Source: a virus. From it: a DNA stretch of 46,226 nucleotides. Numbering within the stretch: the stretch's first letter is position 1; the number at the start of each line of letters is the position of its first letter. Position numbers and translations under genes: made by a program. The notes beneath the pieces were generated by a model. That model saw only the letters and a list, made by a program, of their open reading frames with translations, was not told where the DNA came from and searched no databases. The DNA lies in IMG/VR virus record IMGVR_UViG_3300009506_000058, positions 1-46,226 of that record; one strand, written 5' to 3'. This document shows positions 31,213-38,391 of this stretch, piece after piece.

Positions 31213-31683
31213 CTAGAATGGCAGGTCGTCTGGGTCGTCGGGCACTGCCGATGGCTCCGGGTTCTCTTCCATGAACCGATCGATCTCTCTGTCACCCTCT
31301 ATTGAATCCCTGGCCGAGTCAAGGTCATTTTTGCGGGCCTGAGCGATGGGGGTGACACCATCGCCATCACTGGGGAAATCCACGGTACTTACGATGAACT
31401 GGACGCTGCGGAATTCCTTCTCTTCCCCTTGCTTCTTGAAGGTGTTGTTTCCCAGCCTGCCGCTGACCGTGACGCAGCGCTTCGGCGTGAAGTACCTCAT
31501 GATCCTGTAGGCTGTCTTGTCGAAGGCGATGCATCTGTAGTAGTACATTTCCTTGCGCCATGAGTTGTACTCACCCACGGTGAAAGCCACCATGGGGGTA
31601 GCGCCCCTGACGGGCTCGCCTCGCCTAATGTTGCTCTTGGTCTGCCCGTAGAACCTGCCCGTGATGGAGAAGACACTGCTCAC
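31213..31683 (-). CDS. ssb: Single-stranded DNA-binding protein
   Basis: The start is a GTG at 31683 overlapping the stop of the annealase gene, with CAGGAGGAACAGCA upstream; the longer open frame to 31998 is an overlap artefact. The 156-residue protein has an OB-fold-like first 110 residues (SITGRFYG, later YFTPKRCVTVSGRLGNNTF and SVQFIVSTVDF) and an acidic disordered tail ending DDPDDLPF, the tip that recruits partner proteins in bacterial SSBs. It protects single strands during replication and works with the annealase and exonuclease encoded next to it. Confidence 0.85.
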   Translation of the reverse strand: MSSVFSITGRFYGQTKSNIRRGEPVRGATPMVAFTVGEYNSWRKEMYYYRCIAFDKTAYRIMRYFTPKRCVTVSGRLGNNTFKKQGEEKEFRSVQFIVSTVDFPSDGDGVTPIAQARKNDLDSARDSIEGDREIDRFMEENPEPSAVPDDPDDLPF

Positions 31684-32723
31684 TGCTGTTCCTCCTGGGT
31701 CTCTTCCTGGCCCTGGCTGTCGAATTCCTTGTCCAGCTGGCTGATGTAGTCCATGGGGTCTCCGGAGGTCTCCATGCCGACCCGCTCGATCTCGTCCAGC
31801 AGGCCGACGGTTCCCTCGATTCTGCCCGCGCCATGCGTGACCGGGGCGATCTTGTGGAAGTCCTGCTCGATAACATCCCTGTCCATGTCGTCGTAGAGGG
31901 CGATGCCAAGGCCCTCGCGCACGCTCATGGTGTAGGCCTTCTTCTGCAGGCGGTAGGCCGGGCGTTCTTTCCAGTTGTCCGAGTTTCCGACGAACCACTC
32001 TTCAAGGAAGGCATAGACCACGGTGGGCTTGCGACCTCTGACATGGCAGATGGCCTTTACCCAGGGCCAGCACTTGCGGCCTCCGGACGGGGCATCGACC
32101 ATCTCGCTGGGGAACTCGTACTCCACGCCCTGGAAGTTCGGGTTGCGGTTGGCGATGGCAATCCACCCGTCGATGGCGACATGGATCTGCAGCTTCTGGC
32201 GGTGGCGGAAGGCGTAGACCTGCTTGACGAAAGGGTCAAGCTGGTACTTGTGCATGACGCTCAGCACCTGCATTACTTCCTCGTCGGTGACGTTTTCGCC
32301 GGTGATCACGTTACGCTTGATGACGTTCCACAGTTTGCCGGGGTCCACGTTGAAGCTCTGGGCCACGATCTCAGAGAGCTTGGCCGGGTCGTCCCGGTGG
32401 GGCAGCGGCGCGGGCTGGTTAGTGGGCGGCTGCTGGGTCACCGCCGCGGAGGGATCTGCCGCTGAAGACATCGCCCTCTGCCGCAGGACCTCGACGGCCT
32501 GGTGATAGATCTCCGCCCCCTGGGGGGTCATGCCGATCTTCTTGTCCCCGATGAGCAGCCCCATCTCCTTGAGTTCGCTGATGGTAGAGCGCAGGGAGCC
32601 GACATGGCAGCCGATCTTTTCGGCCAGCCTGTCGTTGTTCAGATATTCGTTGCCCATTTCACTGTACTCCCTCAGGACTACGAACTGGTTCTGGTTCAGG
32701 GAGATGGGTGCAGGTTCGGACAT
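31680..32723 (-). CDS. RecT/Bet-family annealase with N-terminal HTH domain
   Basis: Residues 130-300 carry the Bet/RecT core, with LDPFVKQVYAFRHRQ, then IHVAIDGWIAIANRNPNFQG; these proteins anneal complementary single strands during phage recombination. Residues 8-75 form a separate winged-helix domain (RLAEKIGCHVGSLRSTISEL, then EMGLLIGDKK), joined by a linker rich in P and Q (about 85-115). The family normally lacks such a domain, so this is a fusion. The C-terminus is acidic and Q/E-rich. It lies between exonuclease and SSB in a classic three-gene recombination set. Confidence 0.85.
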   Translation of the reverse strand: MSEPAPISLNQNQFVVLREYSEMGNEYLNNDRLAEKIGCHVGSLRSTISELKEMGLLIGDKKIGMTPQGAEIYHQAVEVLRQRAMSSAADPSAAVTQQPPTNQPAPLPHRDDPAKLSEIVAQSFNVDPGKLWNVIKRNVITGENVTDEEVMQVLSVMHKYQLDPFVKQVYAFRHRQKLQIHVAIDGWIAIANRNPNFQGVEYEFPSEMVDAPSGGRKCWPWVKAICHVRGRKPTVVYAFLEEWFVGNSDNWKERPAYRLQKKAYTMSVREGLGIALYDDMDRDVIEQDFHKIAPVTHGAGRIEGTVGLLDEIERVGMETSGDPMDYISQLDKEFDSQGQEETQEEQQ

Positions 32724-32724
32724 G

Positions 32725-33729
32725 TCAGTCCTCCTTTATTTTGAAGCTGAATCGCCTGCTCTGGGCTGACGTCTTGGTGAAGATGTTGTCATCATACTTC
32801 CTGGCCAGTTCATTTGTCAAGGAATTATTTCCCTGCAGCACTGCCTTGACCAGCATTCTGGTCCAGTCACGCAGCTTCTTGCCGTCTATGGTTTGCCTGG
32901 GCTTGGTCAGGCTCCACCGCACATCTGCGGACACCCCCTTGTGCCGATAGATGATGTGGTCGTGGTCCTTGAGGGTCATGTCATTCTGGATCTTGCCCCG
33001 TACTATATCGAAGGCATCTTCGGCGTTCTTCTTGGCAAGCTCCGCAATCTGCAGCATGACGGCCATGTCGCTGGAGCATTCCAGGGGGGCCGAAGACTCC
33101 CTGCCCGGCCCGATGGGCCGAGGCGACGGGTTCTTCTCTGTCGGACTGACGTCCTGCTGGACGCAGGCCCAGAAGGCATCGAGGAAGGGTAGGGAACCCA
33201 GCACCAGGTCCTTGTCCAGCTGCATGGGGATGGCGATGATGTCCCAGTTCTCATAATCCATGGCCACGAAGAGGCCCCATGTGGCTCCGGCGTTGTACAT
33301 GTTGAAGTGCATCTGCATGATGTAGTAGGCAGGGATCCCGTCCTGGTCGTAGGAGCGCAGGGAGTTGTGGCCCGGGGCCTTGAACTCCACGATGCCCATG
33401 CCGACCTGGTCAACTGGCCTGCAGGAGCCGATATGGGGGGAATCCTGGGGGATCTTCCCGTCCAGATGGCTCCGGATCCAGTCTCTGTCCGGGCAGATGC
33501 ATTCCAGCTGCCTGTCGGACACCGGGATCCCATATTTCTTCTCCAGAATCTCCACCATGGCCGACTCCATGAAGTGGCCACGCTCGAAGATGCTCAGATG
33601 TGGAGGCGGGCCAGCGCGGAGGGTTTTCTGCTCCCAGAGCTCCCTGGCTGTGCCGTAGCGACTCAGTGAGAGCGCTTGACCAATCTCACTCGCCCCCAGG
33701 TACTTGTGCCTGTCCTGGAACTTATTCAT
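32725..33729 (-). CDS. YqaJ-family (lambda Exo-like) exonuclease
   Basis: The 334-residue protein shows the PD-(D/E)xK layout of the YqaJ viral recombinase family: YLGASEIGQALSLSRYG at the start, E55 in GHFMES, D90 in SHLDGK, and E115-x-K117 in VEFKAPG, followed by the QMHFNMYN helix. It degrades one strand at double-strand ends so that the annealase can load. The next gene, the annealase, starts one base later. A C-terminal extension of some 100 residues beyond the core is of unknown use. Confidence 0.88.
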   Translation of the reverse strand: MNKFQDRHKYLGASEIGQALSLSRYGTARELWEQKTLRAGPPPHLSIFERGHFMESAMVEILEKKYGIPVSDRQLECICPDRDWIRSHLDGKIPQDSPHIGSCRPVDQVGMGIVEFKAPGHNSLRSYDQDGIPAYYIMQMHFNMYNAGATWGLFVAMDYENWDIIAIPMQLDKDLVLGSLPFLDAFWACVQQDVSPTEKNPSPRPIGPGRESSAPLECSSDMAVMLQIAELAKKNAEDAFDIVRGKIQNDMTLKDHDHIIYRHKGVSADVRWSLTKPRQTIDGKKLRDWTRMLVKAVLQGNNSLTNELARKYDDNIFTKTSAQSRRFSFKIKED

Positions 33730-34006
33730 CGGTGAAGTCCTTTTCCGTTAGGTAGGCAAGGCTGCAGCCCAGGGCCACCGCCAGCTTGTAGAGGCTGATG
33801 ATGGATGGGCGGGGAGATTGCATGGCCTTTTTCACGGAAGCCGGGTACATCCCGTTGCGCAGACAAAACTTATTGAAGCTCTTGTAGCCGTTGTACTTAA
33901 TGGCGGCCTCTACGCGGGCCATCCTTTCCTTGGCCCCGATGAAGCGCTCATTGACCTTGAGATAGAGCACCTTTCTGGCGGTAGGATCTAGCTTCGGGAT
34001 TGCCAC
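33722..34006 (-). CDS. HTH regulator of the recombination operon
   Basis: The start chosen is the GTG at 34006, seven bases after AAGGAGG; an in-frame ATG at 34063 lies within the -35 box of the promoter and cannot be used by a transcript that starts there. The 94-residue protein ends in a lambda-repressor-like helix-turn-helix (FNKFCLRNGMYPASVKKAM, then ISLYKLAVALGCSLAYL). It is the first gene of the leftward operon and probably regulates its own divergent control region, 34007-34072. With no integrase in sight I do not call it a lysogeny repressor. Confidence 0.7.
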   Translation of the reverse strand: MAIPKLDPTARKVLYLKVNERFIGAKERMARVEAAIKYNGYKSFNKFCLRNGMYPASVKKAMQSPRPSIISLYKLAVALGCSLAYLTEKDFTDE

Positions 34007-34034
34007 GACTTCCTCCTTGTGGTAGTGTTCTGAG

Positions 34035-34063
34035 ATGATATTCAAGTTGCTTCTTTTCGTCAA
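34035..34063 (-). promoter_or_regulatory. Sigma70 promoter of the recombination operon
   Basis: On the minus strand TTGACG (34063-34058) and TATCAT (34040-34035) are separated by exactly 17 bases, about 30 bases upstream of the GTG at 34006. This is one of the two best promoters in the window. Confidence 0.75.
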
Positions 34064-34072
34064 GGGGAAATT

Positions 34073-34657
34073 TTGAAAAAAGGTGGCGGCTTCGAGAAGA
34101 TCGTGGAGGACTGGCTCTGGTCGGCCAAGTGTAGGCTGGTGGTCAAGACCGAGCCACCCGTGAGGGTGCTCAAGTTCCTGGGCAAGGGCCAGTTCTTGGT
34201 GGTTTTCTCTTCACATGGGGTGCTGGACTTTGCCGGTCCCAAACATGGCATCCACATCGAATTCGACGCCAAGGACTGTGGGGCTGACAGGTTCAGCTTC
34301 AAGATGATCAAGCCGTTGCAGGTCAAGAGGATGAGGGACCTCACGGAGGACTGCTGCATCACAGGAATCATTCTCAGGATGAGAGGACAGACCGCCAATC
34401 AGGATCTGCTCTACGGAATCCCAGGATTTGTCATACTCAATGCCATGGATGTCGGCGAAAAAAGTTGGTCAAGAGAAACCCTTGAGGAACTTGAGGATGC
34501 GGGCGAGATCACGAAGCTGGAATACGGGAAGCCAAAACTTATCCTTGACTTCTTTCAGCTTGCTGCTAACCTGAAGTATATCCTTCCGGGTAGTTTCTTC
34601 TTCCGAAAGGGGGCCAGCCCTTGGGTACACCGCCGACCGGACTTCTCCCCAGATTGA
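34073..34657 (+). CDS. RecU-like Holliday junction resolvase
   Basis: The 194-residue protein has the RecU order: E8 in GGFEKIV, K25 in VVKTEPP, D52 in VLDFAGP, then HIEFDAKD with D65 and K67, and PLQVKRM with Q83. These are the metal and DNA contacts of the PD-(D/E)xK resolvases that cut four-way junctions. RecU is best known from Firmicutes and their phages. The start is uncertain: the TTG at 34073 has no good ribosome binding site. It heads a rightward set divergent from the recombination operon, which fits a role in resolving replication intermediates before packaging. Confidence 0.75.
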   Translation: MKKGGGFEKIVEDWLWSAKCRLVVKTEPPVRVLKFLGKGQFLVVFSSHGVLDFAGPKHGIHIEFDAKDCGADRFSFKMIKPLQVKRMRDLTEDCCITGIILRMRGQTANQDLLYGIPGFVILNAMDVGEKSWSRETLEELEDAGEITKLEYGKPKLILDFFQLAANLKYILPGSFFFRKGASPWVHRRPDFSPD

Positions 34658-34878
34658 AATTGATTGAGGCCCATCGCATGGACCTCATGCAGGTGGCAAA
34701 ATATCATTTGGTCCGGCATGAAGACTGGGCTGCTGTCCTGGGGGCTGTCTACCCGCCACCCGGGCTTGCCACTACGGCCGATATTCTCAGGAAGACCAGG
34801 CGTGTCCGCGAGGCCCGCGCCCTGGCCAAGGACCTCTTGGCGGAGAACCTTGGTATCGATTTGAACTCCCTCTTCTGA
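34621..34878 (+). CDS. Small helical protein, unknown
   Basis: A TTG at 34621 is preceded by AAAGGGGG; an ATG at 34678 is the alternative and would give 66 residues. The product (85 residues from the TTG) is helical with VRHEDWAAVLGAVYPPPG in the middle and a basic helix (RKTRRVREARALAKDLLAE) near its end. It overlaps the resolvase gene by 37 bases. It is followed by two tandem hairpins. Family not recognised. Confidence 0.5.
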   Translation: MGTPPTGLLPRLKLIEAHRMDLMQVAKYHLVRHEDWAAVLGAVYPPPGLATTADILRKTRRVREARALAKDLLAENLGIDLNSLF

Positions 34879-34884
34879 GGGGAG

Positions 34885-34941
34885 TAGCCAGAGCCGCCAC
34901 TCTGGCTAGGGGGTCGGGCTTTGATCCTCCGCCCGACCCCC
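34885..34941 (+). terminator. Two tandem hairpins upstream of the replication initiator
   Basis: TAGCCAGAG/CTCTGGCTA (34885-34908) is directly followed by GGGGGTCGGGC/GCCCGACCCCC (34909-34941). Both stems are perfect. No T run follows, so they may be attenuators or mRNA-stability elements rather than a clean terminator. Confidence 0.55.
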
Positions 34942-34955
34942 GCCATTTCCCTGGG

Positions 34956-34970
34956 GGATCAGGAGGATCC
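34956..34970 (+). promoter_or_regulatory. Shine-Dalgarno hairpin, candidate CsrA site
   Basis: GGATC and GATCC form a five-base stem around the loop AGGAG, which is the ribosome binding site of the gene starting at 34971. A GGA in the loop of a short hairpin over the ribosome binding site is the known form of CsrA targets, and this phage encodes a CsrA. The link is inference. Confidence 0.5.
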
Positions 34971-35849
34971 ATGAACCACTCAGATTGTTGGGTCAAAGTC
35001 CACACCTCTCTTTTGCTCTCTCAGAAAATGGCATCCCTTCCTGATAATGAACATCGATGGGCCTTCGTCGTCTGTCTCATGCTCCAGAAGAAGGGGCTGA
35101 AAGCTGCTGTAAACCACCCTGTAAGCGGGTCGGTAAACGTATCTCTCCGCAGGTGGAAAACTATCCGGAAAAACCTTGTTGCAGCTGGGCTTTTAGACCA
35201 GGCCGGAAATGTTATCGGCTTTGATGACAGTCAGATAAGTCCTGAGGCCAAGAGAAAACGCGCTCAACGTGTCCGTGACAATGAGCGTGACATGTCACGC
35301 GGAAAGTCACGACAGATACAGATACAGAGAAAGAAAATACTAAAAGAAAGCCCTGACCGGGTGGAACTGGCGGCCCGGGAACTGTGTCTAGCTTTCAACC
35401 AGGTCAAGGGCAAAAATGTGGGTCCAAATTTTTCCAACCGCACAGCCGTCAAGAGAATTTTGGACATGGGTCATACCCCCGAGGACATCGTTGCCGTAGC
35501 CAGGTTCCGTCTTCATGGCAATCCGGAATGGGCCCAGACCCCGGAAAGCCTGATCCGCAAGGAGCGCTTCGAGGGATTCCTTGAAGCCGCCAAGAATTCC
35601 CCCGATCGCGAGGAAATGCCGGACATGTCCGAAATCCTCAGGAAGGAGCGCGAGGATGTACAGGGACGACCTGAAAACTCGGATCAATTTGCCAGTGGCC
35701 CATCGGATTGGGATTCACACGGGCTGGGAGACGATGGACGACATGATCCGGGGGCTGCATCCCGGGAAGCTGTACGTAGTGGGAGGAAGGCCAGGGTCGG
35801 GCAAGACCAGCTTTGGGACGAGCCTGAGTTCCGGGATTCTGGGTTCTAA
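34971..35849 (+). CDS. Replication initiator / replisome organiser candidate
   Basis: Residues 5-70 look like the N-terminal winged helix of phage replication proteins (WVKVHTSLLLSQKMASLPD, then LRRWKTIRKNLVAAGLLDQ). A basic linker follows (about 92-125), then a C-terminal domain (ELCLAFNQVKGKNVGPNF, later EWAQTPESLIRKERFEGFLEA) of the type at the end of phage initiator proteins. The gene lies directly before the helicase, as expected for an initiator or loader. The last 64 residues overprint the helicase start, including its Walker A, in another frame; this part looks unnatural and the true end may be earlier. Confidence 0.6.
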   Translation: MNHSDCWVKVHTSLLLSQKMASLPDNEHRWAFVVCLMLQKKGLKAAVNHPVSGSVNVSLRRWKTIRKNLVAAGLLDQAGNVIGFDDSQISPEAKRKRAQRVRDNERDMSRGKSRQIQIQRKKILKESPDRVELAARELCLAFNQVKGKNVGPNFSNRTAVKRILDMGHTPEDIVAVARFRLHGNPEWAQTPESLIRKERFEGFLEAAKNSPDREEMPDMSEILRKEREDVQGRPENSDQFASGPSDWDSHGLGDDGRHDPGAASREAVRSGRKARVGQDQLWDEPEFRDSGF

Positions 35850-36468
35850 CAATGGGGCTGTTCAGGTGGTTTATTTCTCGACTGAGCTTGAGCATTGGGA
35901 GATCCAGGACCAAATCGTGGAAGCCAGGGCTGGTGGTACAGCCATCTTCCCCAATGGTCGTGAGCCGAAACAGCACGAGAGAGAAAGGCTATCTGAGGCT
36001 GGTGACTGGATGCAATACCAACTCAAGGAGTGGAAGTTCACCTGCCTGCACAACCGGAAGCTCTCAGTGCAAAAAATCGCAGAATATACCCTAGGCGTGG
36101 CCAGGAAGTTCGAAAAGCAGGTTGTCATCGTTGACCAGGCGTCCCGTATAGCGCGTGACGACGCCTCTGGACGACGTTCGTACACGGTGGCGACCGAGGA
36201 CATGCTCAACGACTTCGAGGCCATGACGGCCGATCTGGGGCTTCCTGTGGTCCTTCTGACCCAGGCCAACCGTGCCGCCGAAGGCCAGCGTCCCACCATG
36301 GCCAATTTCAAGCATTCTGGAGCCTTCGAGGAATATGCCCACTGCGCCATCCTTCTCCACCGGGATGGCGGCTCCGATGAGCTGGTTGTTCCCAAAAACA
36401 GGCATGGACGGACGGGCTACCTTCGTGCAGTATTCCATGGCGAATCCCACACCTGGGACGTCCGATAG
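35656..36468 (+). CDS. DnaB-like replicative helicase (RecA core only)
   Basis: The ATG at 35656 follows AAGGAGCGCGAGG. The 270-residue protein has Walker A GGRPGSGKT (43-51), the H1a motif YFSTELEHWE, Walker B ending VVIVDQ with D160, and H3/H4 (PVVLLTQANR with Q203, FKHSGAFEEYAHCAILLHRDG). These are the DnaB helicase motifs. The N-terminal primase-binding domain of DnaB is missing, so it is only about 60 percent of DnaB length and probably depends on a loader. No primase is seen in the window; host primase is likely used. Confidence 0.82.
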   Translation: MYRDDLKTRINLPVAHRIGIHTGWETMDDMIRGLHPGKLYVVGGRPGSGKTSFGTSLSSGILGSNNGAVQVVYFSTELEHWEIQDQIVEARAGGTAIFPNGREPKQHERERLSEAGDWMQYQLKEWKFTCLHNRKLSVQKIAEYTLGVARKFEKQVVIVDQASRIARDDASGRRSYTVATEDMLNDFEAMTADLGLPVVLLTQANRAAEGQRPTMANFKHSGAFEEYAHCAILLHRDGGSDELVVPKNRHGRTGYLRAVFHGESHTWDVR

Positions 36469-36473
36469 ATATT

Positions 36474-36537
36474 GGGGCCCATTCTGGGTGCCTAAACTGG
36501 GTCTCCTAGGCCCGGAATGTGGCCCCTCAAATTTTTC
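36474..36537 (+). terminator. Long-stem terminator after the helicase
   Basis: GGGGCC-CATTC-T-GGG pairs with CCC-G-GAATG-T-GGCCCC, and the stem is followed by TCAAATTTTTC. It ends the replication transcript. Confidence 0.65.
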
Positions 36538-36567
36538 TTGCATTTTTTATGTCAAGGATCTAATCTG
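36537..36567 (+). promoter_or_regulatory. Candidate promoter or operator motif, copy 2
   Basis: CTTG, a T-rich run and GTCAAG-n-AT-n-TA-n-TCTG repeat the arrangement at 3528-3557. It precedes the rightward gene at 36617 by 50 bases. TTGCAT and TCTAAT inside it could act as -35 and -10 boxes at a short 15-base spacing. Confidence 0.4.
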
Positions 36568-36616
36568 AGGCCGCAGGGAAATTTAGCTTGGCAGTTCAAG
36601 AAAAAAAGGAAGGCTC

Positions 36617-36886
36617 ATGATGAAATTCGAATTTAAGGCAGCTGTGTTCGATGATGACGGTTCCCAACTTTCTGAACACGAAATCTCTGTCCAGTTCCCG
36701 ATGGCCATAGTCGATCCGACTATTGTCAACGAAGCCAAGAACCTCATTTTGGGGGAAGGCCAGATCAACATCTCCAAGATGGCAGAACAGGCCTCCATGC
36801 ATTGTATCTGGCATGCTGCCAAAATCCTGGCGAACCGGCAGGAAGCCCTGGACAATTCCCCCATTTCAAATTCTCAGGAATCCTAG
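36617..36886 (+). CDS. Small protein, unknown
   Basis: Two adjacent ATG codons follow AAAGGAAGGCTC. The 89-residue protein has a beta-rich first half (MKFEFKAAVFDDDGSQL, then EISVQFPMAIVD) and a helical second half. It stands alone as a rightward unit between the helicase terminator and a leftward terminator, with its own candidate promoter. Not recognised. Confidence 0.6.
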   Translation: MMKFEFKAAVFDDDGSQLSEHEISVQFPMAIVDPTIVNEAKNLILGEGQINISKMAEQASMHCIWHAAKILANRQEALDNSPISNSQES

Positions 36887-36888
36887 GC

Positions 36889-36917
36889 AAAAAAAGGGGA
36901 GGCCCGCAGGCCTCCCC
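36889..36917 (-). terminator. Terminator of the long leftward operon
   Basis: On the minus strand GGGGAGGCC (36917-36909) and GGCCTCCCC (36904-36896) pair around a four-base loop and are followed by seven T residues (36895-36889). This ends the leftward transcript of the 37-46 kb block. Confidence 0.75.
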
Positions 36918-36918
36918 T

Positions 36919-36988
36919 GCTCACGACTTATCTGGAAGATGCGCTGTCCCAGTTATGCAGTCGTGAGAGCTGTCGCTAGGGAGCGACA
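36919..36988 (-). ncRNA. Structured 3-prime region after the 45-residue gene
   Basis: CTCACGACT (36920-36928) pairs with AGTCGTGAG (36959-36967), with inner CTGG/CCAG pairing. Next to it TGTCGCT/AGCGACA (36971-36988) forms a hairpin whose loop holds the stop codon of the 45-residue gene. Together with the terminator this is a compact three-hairpin RNA of about 100 nt; whether it has a function of its own is unknown. Confidence 0.35.
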
Positions 36989-37113
36989 TCCGTTCCATCC
37001 AACCACCCGGAGGGACTATTGTTGGTCGCTGCCAGGTAGATCGCGATGGCCACCGGAATCAAGATCCAGAAGATCTGGGTCTTGACCCAAATGGTGATTA
37101 TGCGCTGCTTCAT
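36976..37113 (-). CDS. Small single-span membrane protein (45 residues)
   Basis: The start follows AGGGGGTGAAAC. A basic N-terminus (MKQRIITIWVK) leads into one hydrophobic stretch (IFWILIPVAIAIYLAA, residues 14-29) and a short polar C-terminus. It is the last gene of the leftward operon before its terminator. Function is unknown; small membrane peptides in phages often act in exclusion or lysis control. Confidence 0.55.
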   Translation of the reverse strand: MKQRIITIWVKTQIFWILIPVAIAIYLAATNNSPSGWLDGTDVAP

Positions 37114-37201
37114 GTTTCACCCCCTCTGGTTGATTGTTTTCCTTGATGTTTGTCTAGGTGGTGCTCGCGCTCTTTGATCCTATCAGATTGATCAGGCTCA
37201 A

Positions 37202-37510
37202 TCAATCGGAATTTTGTCTTGTCCTTAGGGTCCTTAGGGCCCGGGAAAGGATTTGGCTGACCTTTCCGTTGAAATCCTCTTGGATGTTGTAATAGATCTT
37301 CTGGGTCCCTTTTTCCTTTCTTTTCATCATAGCCCTATGAGTCGAGATTTCTGCCCCTTGAGGTACTAGGTTGATGTGGAGCTTTTCTTCAAATTTACAA
37401 CCAATCATTGTCGTATTGCTCCAAAACATAGTTACCCCGTCCCATTCTACTGTAACTGTCATTGGATTTGGGCGGCCTTCGGCATAATTGCCAATCTTGA
37501 TGTTACCCAT
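37202..37510 (-). CDS. Unknown protein
   Basis: The 102-residue product overlaps the preceding gene by eight bases. Its first two thirds are beta-rich (MTVTVEWDGVTMFW, KLHINLVPQG) and the C-terminus is a basic helix (SQILSRALRTLRTRQ). No motif points to a function. The base composition is more A+T-rich than in the virion operon, as for all genes up to 45.1 kb. Confidence 0.55.
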   Translation of the reverse strand: MGNIKIGNYAEGRPNPMTVTVEWDGVTMFWSNTTMIGCKFEEKLHINLVPQGAEISTHRAMMKRKEKGTQKIYYNIQEDFNGKVSQILSRALRTLRTRQNSD

Positions 37511-37991
37511 CTTCTTTCCCTTTTTCTATTTGTTTGACATGAGCCTTTGCTCTGATTGTCCTTGCAATGATCACTGCTCTATAAAATCTGATCATCATTT
37601 CTTGATCTTCAGGCTTTTCTCCGGTTACTAGGCCTAATTCATGACACCAATATTCCATTACTGATCCTGTAATTCCTATGAGAACCACGCTAAATTCTGG
37701 AATTGTCATTCCTCTGGATATTTTCAAGAGGTCAATTATTCCATCAGCTGGATGAGATTTCTTGGTTTCGGTAGCTTGCTTCATTTTAAGTTTTAAGCCC
37801 ACTACAGCAACTTTTAAGGGGTCAAAAGCCTGATATTCCTCAGGAACCATCATGTTCATACAGGCCGTGACTTCTCCAGAAAGAGCAGTTGAGATTTTTT
37901 TGTAAAACTCCGACATTTGATCTGGGGTCAAATCAGTAAAGGCATTGAGAGCCTTTTGAAGCTTGGGGTCACTACTCTTTATCTCCATCAT
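37503..37991 (-). CDS. Unknown helical protein
   Basis: The 162-residue protein is mostly helical. A hydrophobic stretch in the middle (IPEFSVVLIGITGSVMEYW, residues 97-115) may be a buried helix rather than a membrane span. It overlaps its neighbours by 8 and 20 bases. With the gene at 37972-38391 it could form a related pair, since both have a similar length, an acidic helical build and an A/V/G-rich central helix, but similarity by eye is weak. Confidence 0.55.
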   Translation of the reverse strand: MMEIKSSDPKLQKALNAFTDLTPDQMSEFYKKISTALSGEVTACMNMMVPEEYQAFDPLKVAVVGLKLKMKQATETKKSHPADGIIDLLKISRGMTIPEFSVVLIGITGSVMEYWCHELGLVTGEKPEDQEMMIRFYRAVIIARTIRAKAHVKQIEKGKEDG

Positions 37992-38391
37992 CTTTCAACC
38001 CCTTTCTAATATCTTCAATTAAATTGATTATCAGATCTTCAGCCGGAAGGTCCATTGCCTCATCGTCAAATTGATCCTGGTCCTGATCCTCCCAAATCTC
38101 TGGATTCGACATTGTATGGGCCATTACCGAACCAACCAAAAACCAAGCTGCTGCTACGGTTCCGTGATTTGGGATCATCTCCATGACTTCTCCCAGATTT
38201 TTTAAGGCCTCTTCTCTATTTTCTTCTTCAACCATATGGAACATCATTTGATGAAGCTTATAAGCGATTCTCATAGCAGTTTCCATCTGTTCATCATTGG
38301 AAGTCCTGGCCATTATGAGGGCGGCCAGGTTATTGGTCAGCATTCCATATTTACGCATCGCCTCGATCAGTCTTTCGTTTTTTTCCGACAT
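37972..38391 (-). CDS. Unknown helical acidic protein
   Basis: The 139-residue protein is methionine-rich and helical with a central hydrophobic helix (GTVAAAWFLVGSVMAHTM, residues 77-94) and an acidic C-terminus (WEDQDQDQFDDEAMDL). It starts ten bases after the stop of the AAA+ partner gene, with AAGGAGGAC upstream. Not recognised. Confidence 0.55.
   Translation of the reverse strand: MSEKNERLIEAMRKYGMLTNNLAALIMARTSNDEQMETAMRIAYKLHQMMFHMVEEENREEALKNLGEVMEMIPNHGTVAAAWFLVGSVMAHTMSNPEIWEDQDQDQFDDEAMDLPAEDLIINLIEDIRKGLKDDGDKE

Noticed and set aside
31684-31998. Upstream extension of the SSB frame
   Set aside because: It is the shadow of the annealase gene; the GTG at 31683 has a strong ribosome binding site and overlaps the annealase stop.
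33722-34006. Lysogeny repressor of a temperate phage
   Set aside because: There is an HTH protein at a divergent promoter, but no integrase, excisionase or attachment site is recognisable, so temperate life is not supported.
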